A program made the position numbers and the translations under genes. A stretch of DNA of 64,000 bases from Streptomyces sp. SCSIO 30461 (lineage in GTDB: Bacteria; Actinomycetota; Actinomycetes; Streptomycetales; Streptomycetaceae): NCBI RefSeq assembly GCF_037023745.1, contig NZ_CP146101.1, forward strand, positions 5,262,001 to 5,326,000, read 5' to 3'. Shown here in pieces: positions 35,703 to 44,652 of the stretch (positions within the stretch are counted from its first letter, which is position 1; the number at the start of each line of letters is the position of its first letter). The notes under the pieces were generated by a model. The model saw only the letters and a list, made by a program, of their open reading frames with translations, was not told the DNA's origin and ran no database searches.

Positions 35703-38700
35703 GTGAGCGATGCGCAGCAGAGAGAACCGCGTCACGCAGGTGGGCGAACGGCGCGCCGCGTGACCGTCGTGCCGGGTACGCCGGCGCTGCTCGATCCGCT
35801 CCTAGACGCGAGCGCGCCGCCCGTACCGGCGCTGTTCGTCGCGGGTGCCGCCCCCGCGGAGCGGACCCTGCTCGACATCCTGGAGCGGACCGCGTGCCGG
35901 TACCCAGATGAACCGGCTGTGGACGACGGCAGCGAGACCCTCACGTACCGCGAGCTGATCGCGGAGGTGGAGAAGTTGCGCCTGCGGCTCGCCGCACAGG
36001 GGATCGGTGCCGGTGACCGGGTGGGCGTGCGCGTGCCATCCGGGACCGCCGATCTGTATGTGGCCGTCCTGTCGGTGCTCGCGAGCAGCGCGGCCTACGT
36101 CCCCGTGGACGCGGAAGACCCCGACGAACGTGCCGAGCTGGTGTTCTCGGAGGCGGCGGTCGCGGCCGTGATCGGGGCCGGGCGCGGCATCACTGTGCGC
36201 GGGAGACCGGGCGGGAGGACGCAGCCCGGGCCAGGGCCGGACGACGACGCCTGGGTGATCTTCACATCCGGTTCCACCGGGAAGCCCAAGGGGGTCGCCG
36301 TCACCCATCGCAACGCGGCGGCGTTCGTGGACGCGGAGGCGCGGATCTTCCTCGCGGGCGTGCTGTCCGATCCGCTCGGCCCTGGCGACCGGGTGCTCGC
36401 CGGCCTTTCGGTCGCCTTCGACGCCTCCTGCGAGGAGATGTGGCTGGCCTGGCGGCACGGTGCGTGTCTGGTGCCCGCGCCGCGCTCCCTCGTACGGACG
36501 GGCGTCGATCTGGGCCCCTGGCTGGTCGAGCAACGCATCACCGTGGTCTCGACGGTGCCCACACTCGCCGCGCTGTGGCCGGTGGAGGCGCTGGACGAGG
36601 TACGGCTGCTGATCTTCGGCGGCGAGGCCTGTCCGCCCGAGCTCGCGGAGCGTATGGCCGTACCGGGGCGTGAGGTGTGGAACACCTACGGACCGACGGA
36701 GAGCACCGTCGTCGCCTGCGCCGCCCCGTTGACCGGTGTGGGCCCGGTGCGCATCGGGCTGCCGCTGGACGGCTGGGAGCTCGCGGTCGTGGACGACCGC
36801 GGGGGGATCGCCCCGATGGGCGCGACCGGTGAGCTGGTGATCGGCGGGGTCGGTCTCGCCCGGTATCTGGACACCGGCAAGGACGCGGAGAAGTACGCCC
36901 CGCTGCCCGCGCTGGGCTGGGCCCGCGCCTACCGCAGTGGCGATCTGGTGCGTGCCGAGCCCGACGGGCTGGTCTTCGTCGGCCGGGCGGACGAGCAGGT
37001 CAAGCTGGGTGGGCGCCGGATCGAGCTGGGCGAAGTCGACGCGGCCCTCCAGGCGCTGCCGGGCGTGGCGGGTGCGGCGGCGGCGGTCCGCAGCACGGCC
37101 GCCGGGCATCAGCTGCTGGTGGGGTACGTCGTGCCGCACGGCACCGAGACCACGCACGGCACCGAAGTGACGTCCGGCACCGAAGCGGCCTTCGACGCGG
37201 CTGACGCCGTGGCGCGCCTTCGCAAGGAGCTGCCCGCCGCGCTCGTGCCCGTGATCGCCGTCGTCGCCGAGCTGCCCACTCGGACCTCGGGAAAAGTGGA
37301 CCGGGACGCGCTGCCGTGGCCGCTGCCGGACAGCGGGGGCGCGGGCGCGGCCGGGTGGAGCGAGACCGAGGCATGGCTGGCCACGCAGTGGCGCGAGTTG
37401 CTCGGGGCGCCGGTGGGCGGCCCCGAGGCTGACTTCTTCGCGAGCGGCGGGGGCAGCCTCGCCGCCGCCCGACTGGTGTCGCGGATACGTGAGCGTTACG
37501 GCACCGGTTCGGTCGGCGACATCTACCGGAACCCGACCCTGGGGGCCCTGGCCGGCACTGTGGAGGCCGCGTCCCGGCGCGGGACGAAAGTCCGTGCCGT
37601 GCGTCCGGTGGCGCTGCGCACGGGCATCGCGCAACTCCTGCTGATGCTGCCGCTGATGGGTGTGCTCGGCCTGCGCTGGGCGGTGGTCGCCGCCGCCGTG
37701 AACAACGTCGTCGGGTCGCCCTGGGCTCCCGCGGTCTCCTGGTGGTGGGTGGCCGTGGGCTGGCTGCTCGCGGTCAGCCCACCGGGGCGGATCGTGATCG
37801 CGGCCGGTGGGGCGCGACTGCTCCTGCGCGGTCTGCGGCCCGGCACGTATACCCGTGGCGGCCGTACGCATCTGCGGCTGTGGACGGCGGAGCGACTCGC
37901 CGAGCTCAGCGGCGCGACGGGGCTCGCGGGTTCCTGGCTCACGTACTACGCGCGGGCGCTCGGCGTCCGGGTCGGGGACGACGTCGATCTGCACGCGCTG
38001 CCGCCCGTGACCGGGATGCTGCGGCTCGGCAAGGGCTGTGCGGTCGAACCCGAGGTGGACCTGTCGGGTCATTGGCTGGACGGCGACCGGCTTCACATCG
38101 GCACGCTGCGGATCGGCGCGGGTGCGGTCGTCGGCGCGCGCAGCACGCTGTTCCCCGGTACGCGGATCGGCAAGCGGGCGGAGGTGGCGGCCGGCTCAGG
38201 GGTGACCGGAGCCGTCCCCGGGGGCGAGCGCTGGGCCGGTGCCCCGGCGTCGAAGCAGGGCAGGGCGGGACGCGGCCTACCCGGCGGGCGCCCGGTGCGC
38301 AGGCGCCGCTGGACCGTCGTCTACTCGGTGTCGTCGCTCCTCATCGGATTGCTGCCCGCCGTCGCGGCGCTGCCCGGCCTGCTGGTGATCGGCGACTTCC
38401 TGCACGGCGCAGGGGAACCCGGGGGCGCGCTGGCGGCGGCCCTGGCCGCGGTACCGCTGGCGACGCTGGTATCACTGGCCGCGTACGCGGTGCTGATCGT
38501 GACCGGTGTACGTCTGCTGGGGGTCGGGCTGCGCGAGGGCCACCATCCGGTGCACGGCCGCGTCGCATGGCAGGCATGGGCGACCGAGCGCCTGATGGAC
38601 ATGGCGCGGGTGCATCTCTTCCCGCTGTACGCCAGCCTGTTCACGCCCGTATGGCTGCGTGCCCTCGGTATGCGGATCGGGCGCGGGGTCGAGGCGTCGA

Positions 38701-39689
38701 CCGTGCTGGCCCTGCCGACCATGACCACGGTAGGCGACGGGGCGTTCCTGGCTGACGACACCATGGTCGCGTCGTACGAGCTCGGCGGCGGCTGGCTGCG
38801 TATCGCCGAGGCACGGGTCGGCAAGCGCGCCTTCCTCGGCAACTCCGGGATGGCCGCTGCGGGCCGCCGTGTACCCAAGCGGGGCCTGGTGGGTGTGCTT
38901 TCGGCTGCCCCCGAGCGGGCCAAGGCCGGCTCCTCCTGGCTCGGCATGCCGCCGATGAGGCTGCCTCGGGCGGCCGAGGAGGGCGACCAGAGCCGCACCT
39001 TCTCCCCGCCGCTGCGGTTGAGGCTGGCGCGTGCCGCTGTGGAGCTGTGCCGGGTGGTTCCGTTGATGTGCGGGGTGGCGCTGGCCGTCCTCGCCATCGC
39101 CGCTTTCGCCTGGGTCTCGGCGCATCTCGGCGCCGTGCTCGCGGTGCTGCTGGGCGGGGTGGTGCTGCTGCTCGCCGGGGTGGTCGCGGCGCTGGTCGCG
39201 CTGGCCGCGAAATGGCTGCTGGTGGGCAGGTTCCGGGTCGTGGAGCAACCGCTGTGGTCGTCGTTCGTGTGGCGCAACGAGCTCGCCGACACGTTCGTCG
39301 AGGTGCTGGCGGTGCCCTGGCTGGTGGGTGCCACCACCGGCACCCCGCTGATGAACCTGTGGCTGCGCGGTCTCGGAGCGCGTATCGGCCGGGGCGCCTG
39401 GTGCGAGACCTACTGGCTGCCGGAGGCCGATCTCGTCGTGATCGGCCCGGGAGCCAGCGTCAACCGGGGCTGTGTCGTGCAGACCCATCTCTTCCACGAC
39501 CGGATCATGCGGATGGACAATGTGGTTCTCGGTGCGGGTGCGACACTCGGTCCGCATGGGATCGCGCTGCCCGGCGCGGTGATCGGCGACCGCGCCGCGG
39601 TCGGTCCGGCGTCGCTGGTGATGCGCGGGGAGCGGGTGCCCGCGGACACCCGATGGCTGGGCAACCCGATCGCCGCGTGGAAGGCGTGA
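35703..39689 (+). CDS. pls: Pls/PosA-family membrane peptide synthetase (poly-lysine synthetase-like)
   Basis: A 1328-residue single-module synthetase, close to the about 1319 residues of epsilon-poly-L-lysine synthetase. The adenylation domain has FTSGSTGKPKGV (187-198), TYGPTE (328-333), YRSGDL and the late SGKVDRD lysine. The carrier domain has GGGSL with the phosphopantetheine Ser at 585. No condensation or thioesterase domain follows. Instead, paired transmembrane helices separate three soluble acyltransferase/left-handed-beta-helix-like domains, the Pls layout that joins monomers through side-chain amines. In the binding pocket FDASCEEM gives Asp240, Ala241 and Glu244. The acidic Glu, where GrsA has Trp239, suits a basic amino acid. 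The exact monomer is not settled. GTG start after CGGAG. Confidence 0.85.
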   Translation: MSDAQQREPRHAGGRTARRVTVVPGTPALLDPLLDASAPPVPALFVAGAAPAERTLLDILERTACRYPDEPAVDDGSETLTYRELIAEVEKLRLRLAAQGIGAGDRVGVRVPSGTADLYVAVLSVLASSAAYVPVDAEDPDERAELVFSEAAVAAVIGAGRGITVRGRPGGRTQPGPGPDDDAWVIFTSGSTGKPKGVAVTHRNAAAFVDAEARIFLAGVLSDPLGPGDRVLAGLSVAFDASCEEMWLAWRHGACLVPAPRSLVRTGVDLGPWLVEQRITVVSTVPTLAALWPVEALDEVRLLIFGGEACPPELAERMAVPGREVWNTYGPTESTVVACAAPLTGVGPVRIGLPLDGWELAVVDDRGGIAPMGATGELVIGGVGLARYLDTGKDAEKYAPLPALGWARAYRSGDLVRAEPDGLVFVGRADEQVKLGGRRIELGEVDAALQALPGVAGAAAAVRSTAAGHQLLVGYVVPHGTETTHGTEVTSGTEAAFDAADAVARLRKELPAALVPVIAVVAELPTRTSGKVDRDALPWPLPDSGGAGAAGWSETEAWLATQWRELLGAPVGGPEADFFASGGGSLAAARLVSRIRERYGTGSVGDIYRNPTLGALAGTVEAASRRGTKVRAVRPVALRTGIAQLLLMLPLMGVLGLRWAVVAAAVNNVVGSPWAPAVSWWWVAVGWLLAVSPPGRIVIAAGGARLLLRGLRPGTYTRGGRTHLRLWTAERLAELSGATGLAGSWLTYYARALGVRVGDDVDLHALPPVTGMLRLGKGCAVEPEVDLSGHWLDGDRLHIGTLRIGAGAVVGARSTLFPGTRIGKRAEVAAGSGVTGAVPGGERWAGAPASKQGRAGRGLPGGRPVRRRRWTVVYSVSSLLIGLLPAVAALPGLLVIGDFLHGAGEPGGALAAALAAVPLATLVSLAAYAVLIVTGVRLLGVGLREGHHPVHGRVAWQAWATERLMDMARVHLFPLYASLFTPVWLRALGMRIGRGVEASTVLALPTMTTVGDGAFLADDTMVASYELGGGWLRIAEARVGKRAFLGNSGMAAAGRRVPKRGLVGVLSAAPERAKAGSSWLGMPPMRLPRAAEEGDQSRTFSPPLRLRLARAAVELCRVVPLMCGVALAVLAIAAFAWVSAHLGAVLAVLLGGVVLLLAGVVAALVALAAKWLLVGRFRVVEQPLWSSFVWRNELADTFVEVLAVPWLVGATTGTPLMNLWLRGLGARIGRGAWCETYWLPEADLVVIGPGASVNRGCVVQTHLFHDRIMRMDNVVLGAGATLGPHGIALPGAVIGDRAAVGPASLVMRGERVPADTRWLGNPIAAWKA

Positions 39690-39728
39690 GCGGTACGGCA
39701 TAGGGGCACGACCGAAGGACGCACGACG

Positions 39729-41033
39729 GTGACGGATTCGTATCTGCCGCAGCACGGCGATGACGGCCATCGGACCACGCAGTACGACCTGGAGCTGGAC
39801 TACCGTCCGCAAACCGGCCGACTCAGCGGCCGGGCGACGATCCACGCCGTTGTGGGGACCATGCGGGCACTGCCCGAGATCGTGCTCGATCTCGGGCAGT
39901 TTCGGCTGACCAAGGTCCTGGTGAACGGCGCGCGGCCGGCCAAGTACACGCATCGTGGCGACAAACTGCGGATCCGGCCGGTGAAACCGCTACGCGCGGG
40001 CGCGCCCTTCACGGTCGAGGTGCGTTACACGGGCGTCCCCCGTCCCGTGCGCACCCGGGACTGGGGCGATCTGGGCTGGGAGCTCCTGGAGGACGGCGCG
40101 CTGGTGGCGTCACAGCCGAACGGGTCGCGTTCCTGGTTCCCCTGCAACGACCGCCCGGACGACAAGGCGGCCTACCGGATCACGGTGACCGCGCCGACCC
40201 CCTGCGCAGTGGTGGCGAACGGGGCACTGACCGCACGCAGCATCAGCGCTTCCACCACGACCTGGGTGTACGAGCAGCCGGCGCCCATGGCGAGCTATCT
40301 GGCGACCGTCCAGATCGGGCCGTACGAGCTGGTGGAGGTGGCGCATGCGGGTGAGATTCCGCAGCCGGCCGCGGTGCCGGGCTCCCTGCTCGACCGGTTC
40401 GAGCACGACTTCGCGCGGCAGCCGGAGATGATGCTGGTGTTCACGGACCTGTTCGGCCCGTACCCCTTCGACGACTACGCGGTCGTGGTGGTGGACGAGG
40501 AGCTGGACGTCCCCGTGGAGGCCCAGGGCCTGTCGGTCTTCGGCGCCAACCATGTGGACGGCCGCCGGGGCAGCGAGCGGCTGATCGCGCACGAACTGGC
40601 CCATCAGTGGTTCGGCAACAGCCTGACGGTCGCAGACTGGCGGCACATCTGGCTGAACGAGGGCTTCGCGAAGTACGCCGAGTGGCTGTGGTCCGAGCTG
40701 TCCGGCGGCCCCTCGACCTCGGCCATGGCGGCCAGGTCCCGGGCGCGGTTGGCCATGATGCGGCAGGACATCCGGATCGCCGATCCGGGGCTGCGGCGAC
40801 TGTTCGACGATCGGGTCTATGAACGGGGCGCTCTCACCCTGCACGCGCTGCGCACCGAGATGGGACACGCGGCCTTCGTCGGACTGCTGAGGGAGTGGAC
40901 GAGGGCCCATCGGCACGGGGTGGTGACGACGGAGGCCTTCATCGCCCTGGCGCGGCGGCATTCGGCGCGACCGCTCGACCGGCTGTTCGCGAGGTGGCTG
41001 TACGAGGCCAAACTCCCGGCGCTGCCGCTCTGA
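39729..41033 (+). CDS. M1-family zinc metallopeptidase next to pls (candidate polymer-degrading enzyme)
   Basis: A 434-residue M1-type peptidase. HELAHQWFGN (His288 and His292 ligands, catalytic Glu289) and the third ligand Glu311 in WLNEGFAKY are intact. The usual GAMEN exopeptidase loop is replaced by VPVEAQGLSVFG. No signal peptide is visible at the N-terminus. It starts 39 bases after the synthetase stop and is surely co-transcribed. In epsilon-poly-lysine producers a zinc aminopeptidase protects the host by degrading the polymer, so this is the likely role here. Confidence 0.82.
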   Translation: MTDSYLPQHGDDGHRTTQYDLELDYRPQTGRLSGRATIHAVVGTMRALPEIVLDLGQFRLTKVLVNGARPAKYTHRGDKLRIRPVKPLRAGAPFTVEVRYTGVPRPVRTRDWGDLGWELLEDGALVASQPNGSRSWFPCNDRPDDKAAYRITVTAPTPCAVVANGALTARSISASTTTWVYEQPAPMASYLATVQIGPYELVEVAHAGEIPQPAAVPGSLLDRFEHDFARQPEMMLVFTDLFGPYPFDDYAVVVVDEELDVPVEAQGLSVFGANHVDGRRGSERLIAHELAHQWFGNSLTVADWRHIWLNEGFAKYAEWLWSELSGGPSTSAMAARSRARLAMMRQDIRIADPGLRRLFDDRVYERGALTLHALRTEMGHAAFVGLLREWTRAHRHGVVTTEAFIALARRHSARPLDRLFARWLYEAKLPALPL

Positions 41034-41259
41034 ATGCATGCTCCGGCCGGGACTCGACGGGACCTGTCCGCAAGTCGTCCGGGCGGGACGGTGGGTGCCG
41101 TCGCCGGGGCTGCGCGGGTGCGGGGCGCGGCATGGGCGGGTCCGCGGCCTGGGTAGCGGGCATCGGAGCCGGACGGGCGAGCGGGGGACGGGTGCGCGTG
41201 AAGCGGTCACGCGAGCCCGGCTCCGCCTGCCGGCCACCCAGGCCGGAAGCTGCGAGGCC

Positions 41260-41526
41260 CTAGTGCCGGCGGCTGCCGAACAGCGAGCGCCGCAGTCGGC
41301 GCAGCGGGGCGAAGAGCGAGACCCGCGCGCTCCTGCTGGTGTGGGTACGTGCCACATCACGCGTCGTCAGCTCGCGCATCAGCGAGGTCGCTTCAGCCGA
41401 CTCACGCTGCGGGACGGCAGGCCCGCCCAGCACCGCGAGATGGCGGTCGAGACGCGAGCTGGTCGCACTGCTTCCGCATGTGATCGCGGGCACTCGCGCC
41501 CTGCTGCGCATCGTTATCTGTTCCAT
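41260..41526 (-). CDS. Small conserved basic protein, unknown function
   Basis: An 88-residue, strongly basic protein. Its start RSRARVPAITCGSSATSSRL and middle LGGPAVPQRESAEATSLMRE resemble a short hypothetical conserved across Streptomyces. The C-terminus is an Arg-rich tail (LRRLRRSLFGSRRH), suggesting binding to nucleic acid or membrane. The ATG at 41526 is preceded by GTGGGGAGTGGA, giving good initiation; the longer frame to 41658 is not needed. It is convergent with the metallopeptidase. The 226-base gap between them holds nothing I can identify. Confidence 0.6.
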   Translation of the reverse strand: MEQITMRSRARVPAITCGSSATSSRLDRHLAVLGGPAVPQRESAEATSLMRELTTRDVARTHTSRSARVSLFAPLRRLRRSLFGSRRH

Positions 41527-41800
41527 TCCACTCCCCACCCGTACGAGGGCACCCGGCCCGGGCAGGTTAACCCTATCGTCCCGCAGTGACACTCGTGTAT
41601 CCCGGTCGCAGGATTCACCATCCCTGTACGGGTGTTGACGGTTACTCAGTGAATCCAACCGATTCCAGGGCGAGTTGGACAGTTCCAGGGTCCGCCGGAT
41701 TCATTTTCGATCCAGGCCAATCCACCCGGTCTCCTGCCCCGAACACCGGTCAGCAAGCAGGACTGAACCAAGGTCCTCGGGACACGACGGGATGGACGCG

Positions 41801-43327
41801 ATGACCGCTATCAAGTGGAGCGCGCGAGGGCGCAGGAATCTTGCCGCACTCGTCTGCGGTGCGCTGGCAGCCGGGGGGCTTGCGGCCTCCGGAGTCACCA
41901 CCACGCTCGCGCCGGGGGCGGCCCACGCCTCCAGCCACCGCGAGGCCCCGTTGGTCTCCGGCCAGCCCCAGCTGGACAACACGGACGTGTACGCGTTCGT
42001 GAGCCCCGACCGGCCGGACACGACGACGATCATCGCCAACTGGCTGCCCTTCGAGGAACCCGGGGGCGGGCCGAACTTCTACAAGTTCGCCAAGGACGCC
42101 CGCTACGAGATCCACATCGACTCGGACGGCGACGCACAGGGCGATCTGCTCTACCGCTGGACCTTCCACGACCAGGTCAAGAACGGCGACACCTTCCTGT
42201 ACAACACAGGCCCGGTGACCAGCATCGACGACCCGGACCTCAACATCACGCAGACCTACGACCTCGAACTGCTGAAGCTGAGGAAGCAGCATGTGATCTC
42301 GAACACGAAGATCGCCGACCATGTGCCGGTAGCCCCCTCCAACGTGGGCAAGGCATCCATGCCGGACTACGCGCAGCTGCGTGCCCAGGCCGTGCACCGG
42401 ATGGAGGACGGCTCGTCGGTGTTCGCAGGCCAGGCCGACGACTCCTTCTTCCTCGACCTGCGCGTCTTCGACCTGTTGTACGGCGGCGATCTCTCGGAGG
42501 TCGGCAACGACACGCTCAAGGGCTACAACGTCAACAGCATCGCGCTCCAAGTGCCGACCGAGCACATCCGGCAGTCCGAGAGCCAGCCGGTGGTCGGCAT
42601 CTGGTCGACCACTTCCCGCAAGAACGCGAGCGGCGACTGGACCCAGGTGTCGCGGCTGGGCATGCCGCTCGTCAACGAGGTCGTCATCCCGGTGAAGGCG
42701 AAGGACAAGTTCAACGCCTCCTCGCCCTGGAACGACGCGGAGTTCCTGCCGTTCGTCACCGAACCGGAGCTGCCCAAGCTCATCGAGTCCATCTACAAGA
42801 TCAAGGCTCCCGCGACCCCGCGCGACGACCTGGTGTCGGTGTTCCTGACCGGCGTCAAGGACCTGAACCAGCCGCCGAACGTCACGCCCGCCGAAGCACT
42901 GCGGCTGAACACATCGATAGCGCCCACCCATGAGCCCAAGCGCCTCGGTGTGCTCGACGGCGACAAGGCCGGCTTCCCCAACGGCCGCCGGCTGACGGAC
43001 GATGTGATCGACATCTCCCTCCAGGTCGTCGAAGGCGAGCTGCTCGGTCAGAAGAACGACCTGGGTGACGCGGTGAACGCGAACGACCAGGACTTCGAGA
43101 AGAAGTTCCCGTATGTGGCACTGCCGACGTCAGGCTCCCGTGGCCCGGTGGCCGAAGGCAACGGAGCCGAAAGCCAGCTGAAGGGCGGAATCTCGGAATT
43201 GTCGGCGGCGAGCGGCGACAGGAAGCTCCTGGTCACCTCCCTGCTGTCCGCGGGCGTCGGAGCGGTACTGGTGGCCCTGGGGCTTGGCTGGTCGCGGATG
43301 CGTCGGCGCAGCAGGGGCATCCTGTGA
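41801..43327 (+). CDS. Secreted DUF4331 protein, first gene of a coupled operon
   Basis: A 508-residue exported protein. Residues 1-43 form a signal peptide ending AHA. The mature protein opens SSHREAPLVSGQPQLDNTDV, then YAFVSPDRPDTT, the DUF4331 signature. A C-terminal hydrophobic helix near 475-497 followed by RMRRRSRG anchors it in the membrane with a basic cytosolic end. DUF4331 has no assigned activity; the conserved His/Asp residues at the mature N-terminus might bind metal. An ATG nine bases upstream (41792) is an alternative start. The stop overlaps the next gene's GTG, so the TPR protein is translationally coupled. Confidence 0.78.
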   Translation: MTAIKWSARGRRNLAALVCGALAAGGLAASGVTTTLAPGAAHASSHREAPLVSGQPQLDNTDVYAFVSPDRPDTTTIIANWLPFEEPGGGPNFYKFAKDARYEIHIDSDGDAQGDLLYRWTFHDQVKNGDTFLYNTGPVTSIDDPDLNITQTYDLELLKLRKQHVISNTKIADHVPVAPSNVGKASMPDYAQLRAQAVHRMEDGSSVFAGQADDSFFLDLRVFDLLYGGDLSEVGNDTLKGYNVNSIALQVPTEHIRQSESQPVVGIWSTTSRKNASGDWTQVSRLGMPLVNEVVIPVKAKDKFNASSPWNDAEFLPFVTEPELPKLIESIYKIKAPATPRDDLVSVFLTGVKDLNQPPNVTPAEALRLNTSIAPTHEPKRLGVLDGDKAGFPNGRRLTDDVIDISLQVVEGELLGQKNDLGDAVNANDQDFEKKFPYVALPTSGSRGPVAEGNGAESQLKGGISELSAASGDRKLLVTSLLSAGVGAVLVALGLGWSRMRRRSRGIL

Positions 43328-44652
43328 AGCTCGGCAGGCAGCATGCCCGTGCGGGACGGCTCGCGGCCGGGGTGGCCGGGCTCGCACTCGTGCTGACGGC
43401 CGTGGGAGCGGTCGTCGGCGGCGAGGACGGCGGGGGCGGCGGGGGCGGCGTTCCCGCTGTCCCCGCCGCAGCGGGGACAGCGGCGGCCGGGGCGAGTGTC
43501 AGCGCCCTCCAGGCACATCTCAAGAAGCAGCCAAAGGACGCGGGAGGTTGGGCGGCGCTCGGTGCCGCGTATGTGGAGGAGGCCAGGGTCAGCGGCGACG
43601 CGGCCCGCTATCCGCAGGCGGAGCAGGCCCTCTCTCGGTCCCTGGAACTGCGCCGGGACGACAACGCCGACGCGCTCGCCGGACGGGCCGCACTCGCTGC
43701 CGCCAGGCACGACTTCCCGGCGGCGCTCCGCGAGGCGGACCGCGCGCTGGCGGTCAACGCGTACGGCGAGCGGGCACTGGCCGTACGGATCGACGCGCTG
43801 GTCGAACTGGGCCGATACCAGGACGCGCTGGCCGCCGCGCGACTGGCGGACTCACGCCGCCCCGGTATCCCGGTGTTCACACGGCTCGCCTATGTGCGGG
43901 AACTGCGCGGAGAGACCGCGGAGGCGCGCCGCGTGCTGCAGCTGGCCCTGGACTCGGCCGCCCGCCCCGCCGATGTCTCCTACACCTCGACCGCCCTGGG
44001 CCAGCTCGCCTGGTCGCAGGGCGACTACGCGGAGGCGCTGCGGCACTGCGGGATCGCGCTCAAGGCCGCGCCGGGCAACCCTGAGGCAAGCGAGTGCCGG
44101 GCGAGGGCGCTTGCCGGGAAGGGCGATCCGAAGGGCGCGATCCGGGAGTTCGAAGACCTGGTCGGGCGCTATCCGCTGCCGGGACGGTTGGTCGCGCTCG
44201 GCGAGTTGTACGAGGCGGCAGGGCAGCCCGAGCGGGCCCGGGAGCAGTACGCCGTCGTGGGCACCTACACCGGACTGGCGCGTGCGGGCGGAGTGAACCC
44301 GGATCTGGACACCGCGCTCGCCGCGGCCGACCACGGTGACCGTGCCGCGGCGCTGCGCGCGGCACGGGCCGAATGGCAGCGGCGGCGGACGGTGCACACC
44401 GAGGACGCCCTGGCCTGGGCGCTGCATCGGTCCGGCAAGTCCGACGAGGCGCTGCCGCACGCCCGGAAGGCGACGGCGACCGGATATCGCAACGCCACTT
44501 TCCTGTTCCATCGCGGGATGATCGAGCTGGCCGTCGGCGACAGCACCGCCGCACGGGCATCGCTCTCCCTCGCCCTGAAGCTGAACCCGGGCTTCTCACC
44601 GCTCGGTTCGCGCGATGCCCGGCGCGCGCTGGATGCCGTGGAGGGGCGATGA
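43324..44652 (+). CDS. TPR-repeat protein, membrane-anchored, second gene of the DUF4331 operon
   Basis: A 442-residue protein. An N-terminal hydrophobic segment (about 12-32) acts as signal or anchor, followed by a glycine/alanine linker and then a series of tetratricopeptide repeats. Examples are GWAALGAAYVEEARVSGD and TALGQLAWSQGDYAEALRHC. The repeats therefore lie outside the membrane. It overlaps the DUF4331 gene by GTGA and the transporter gene by ATGA, which argues that the three products are made in fixed ratio and act together. TPRs usually act as assembly scaffolds. Confidence 0.8.
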   Translation: MKLGRQHARAGRLAAGVAGLALVLTAVGAVVGGEDGGGGGGGVPAVPAAAGTAAAGASVSALQAHLKKQPKDAGGWAALGAAYVEEARVSGDAARYPQAEQALSRSLELRRDDNADALAGRAALAAARHDFPAALREADRALAVNAYGERALAVRIDALVELGRYQDALAAARLADSRRPGIPVFTRLAYVRELRGETAEARRVLQLALDSAARPADVSYTSTALGQLAWSQGDYAEALRHCGIALKAAPGNPEASECRARALAGKGDPKGAIREFEDLVGRYPLPGRLVALGELYEAAGQPERAREQYAVVGTYTGLARAGGVNPDLDTALAAADHGDRAAALRAARAEWQRRRTVHTEDALAWALHRSGKSDEALPHARKATATGYRNATFLFHRGMIELAVGDSTAARASLSLALKLNPGFSPLGSRDARRALDAVEGR

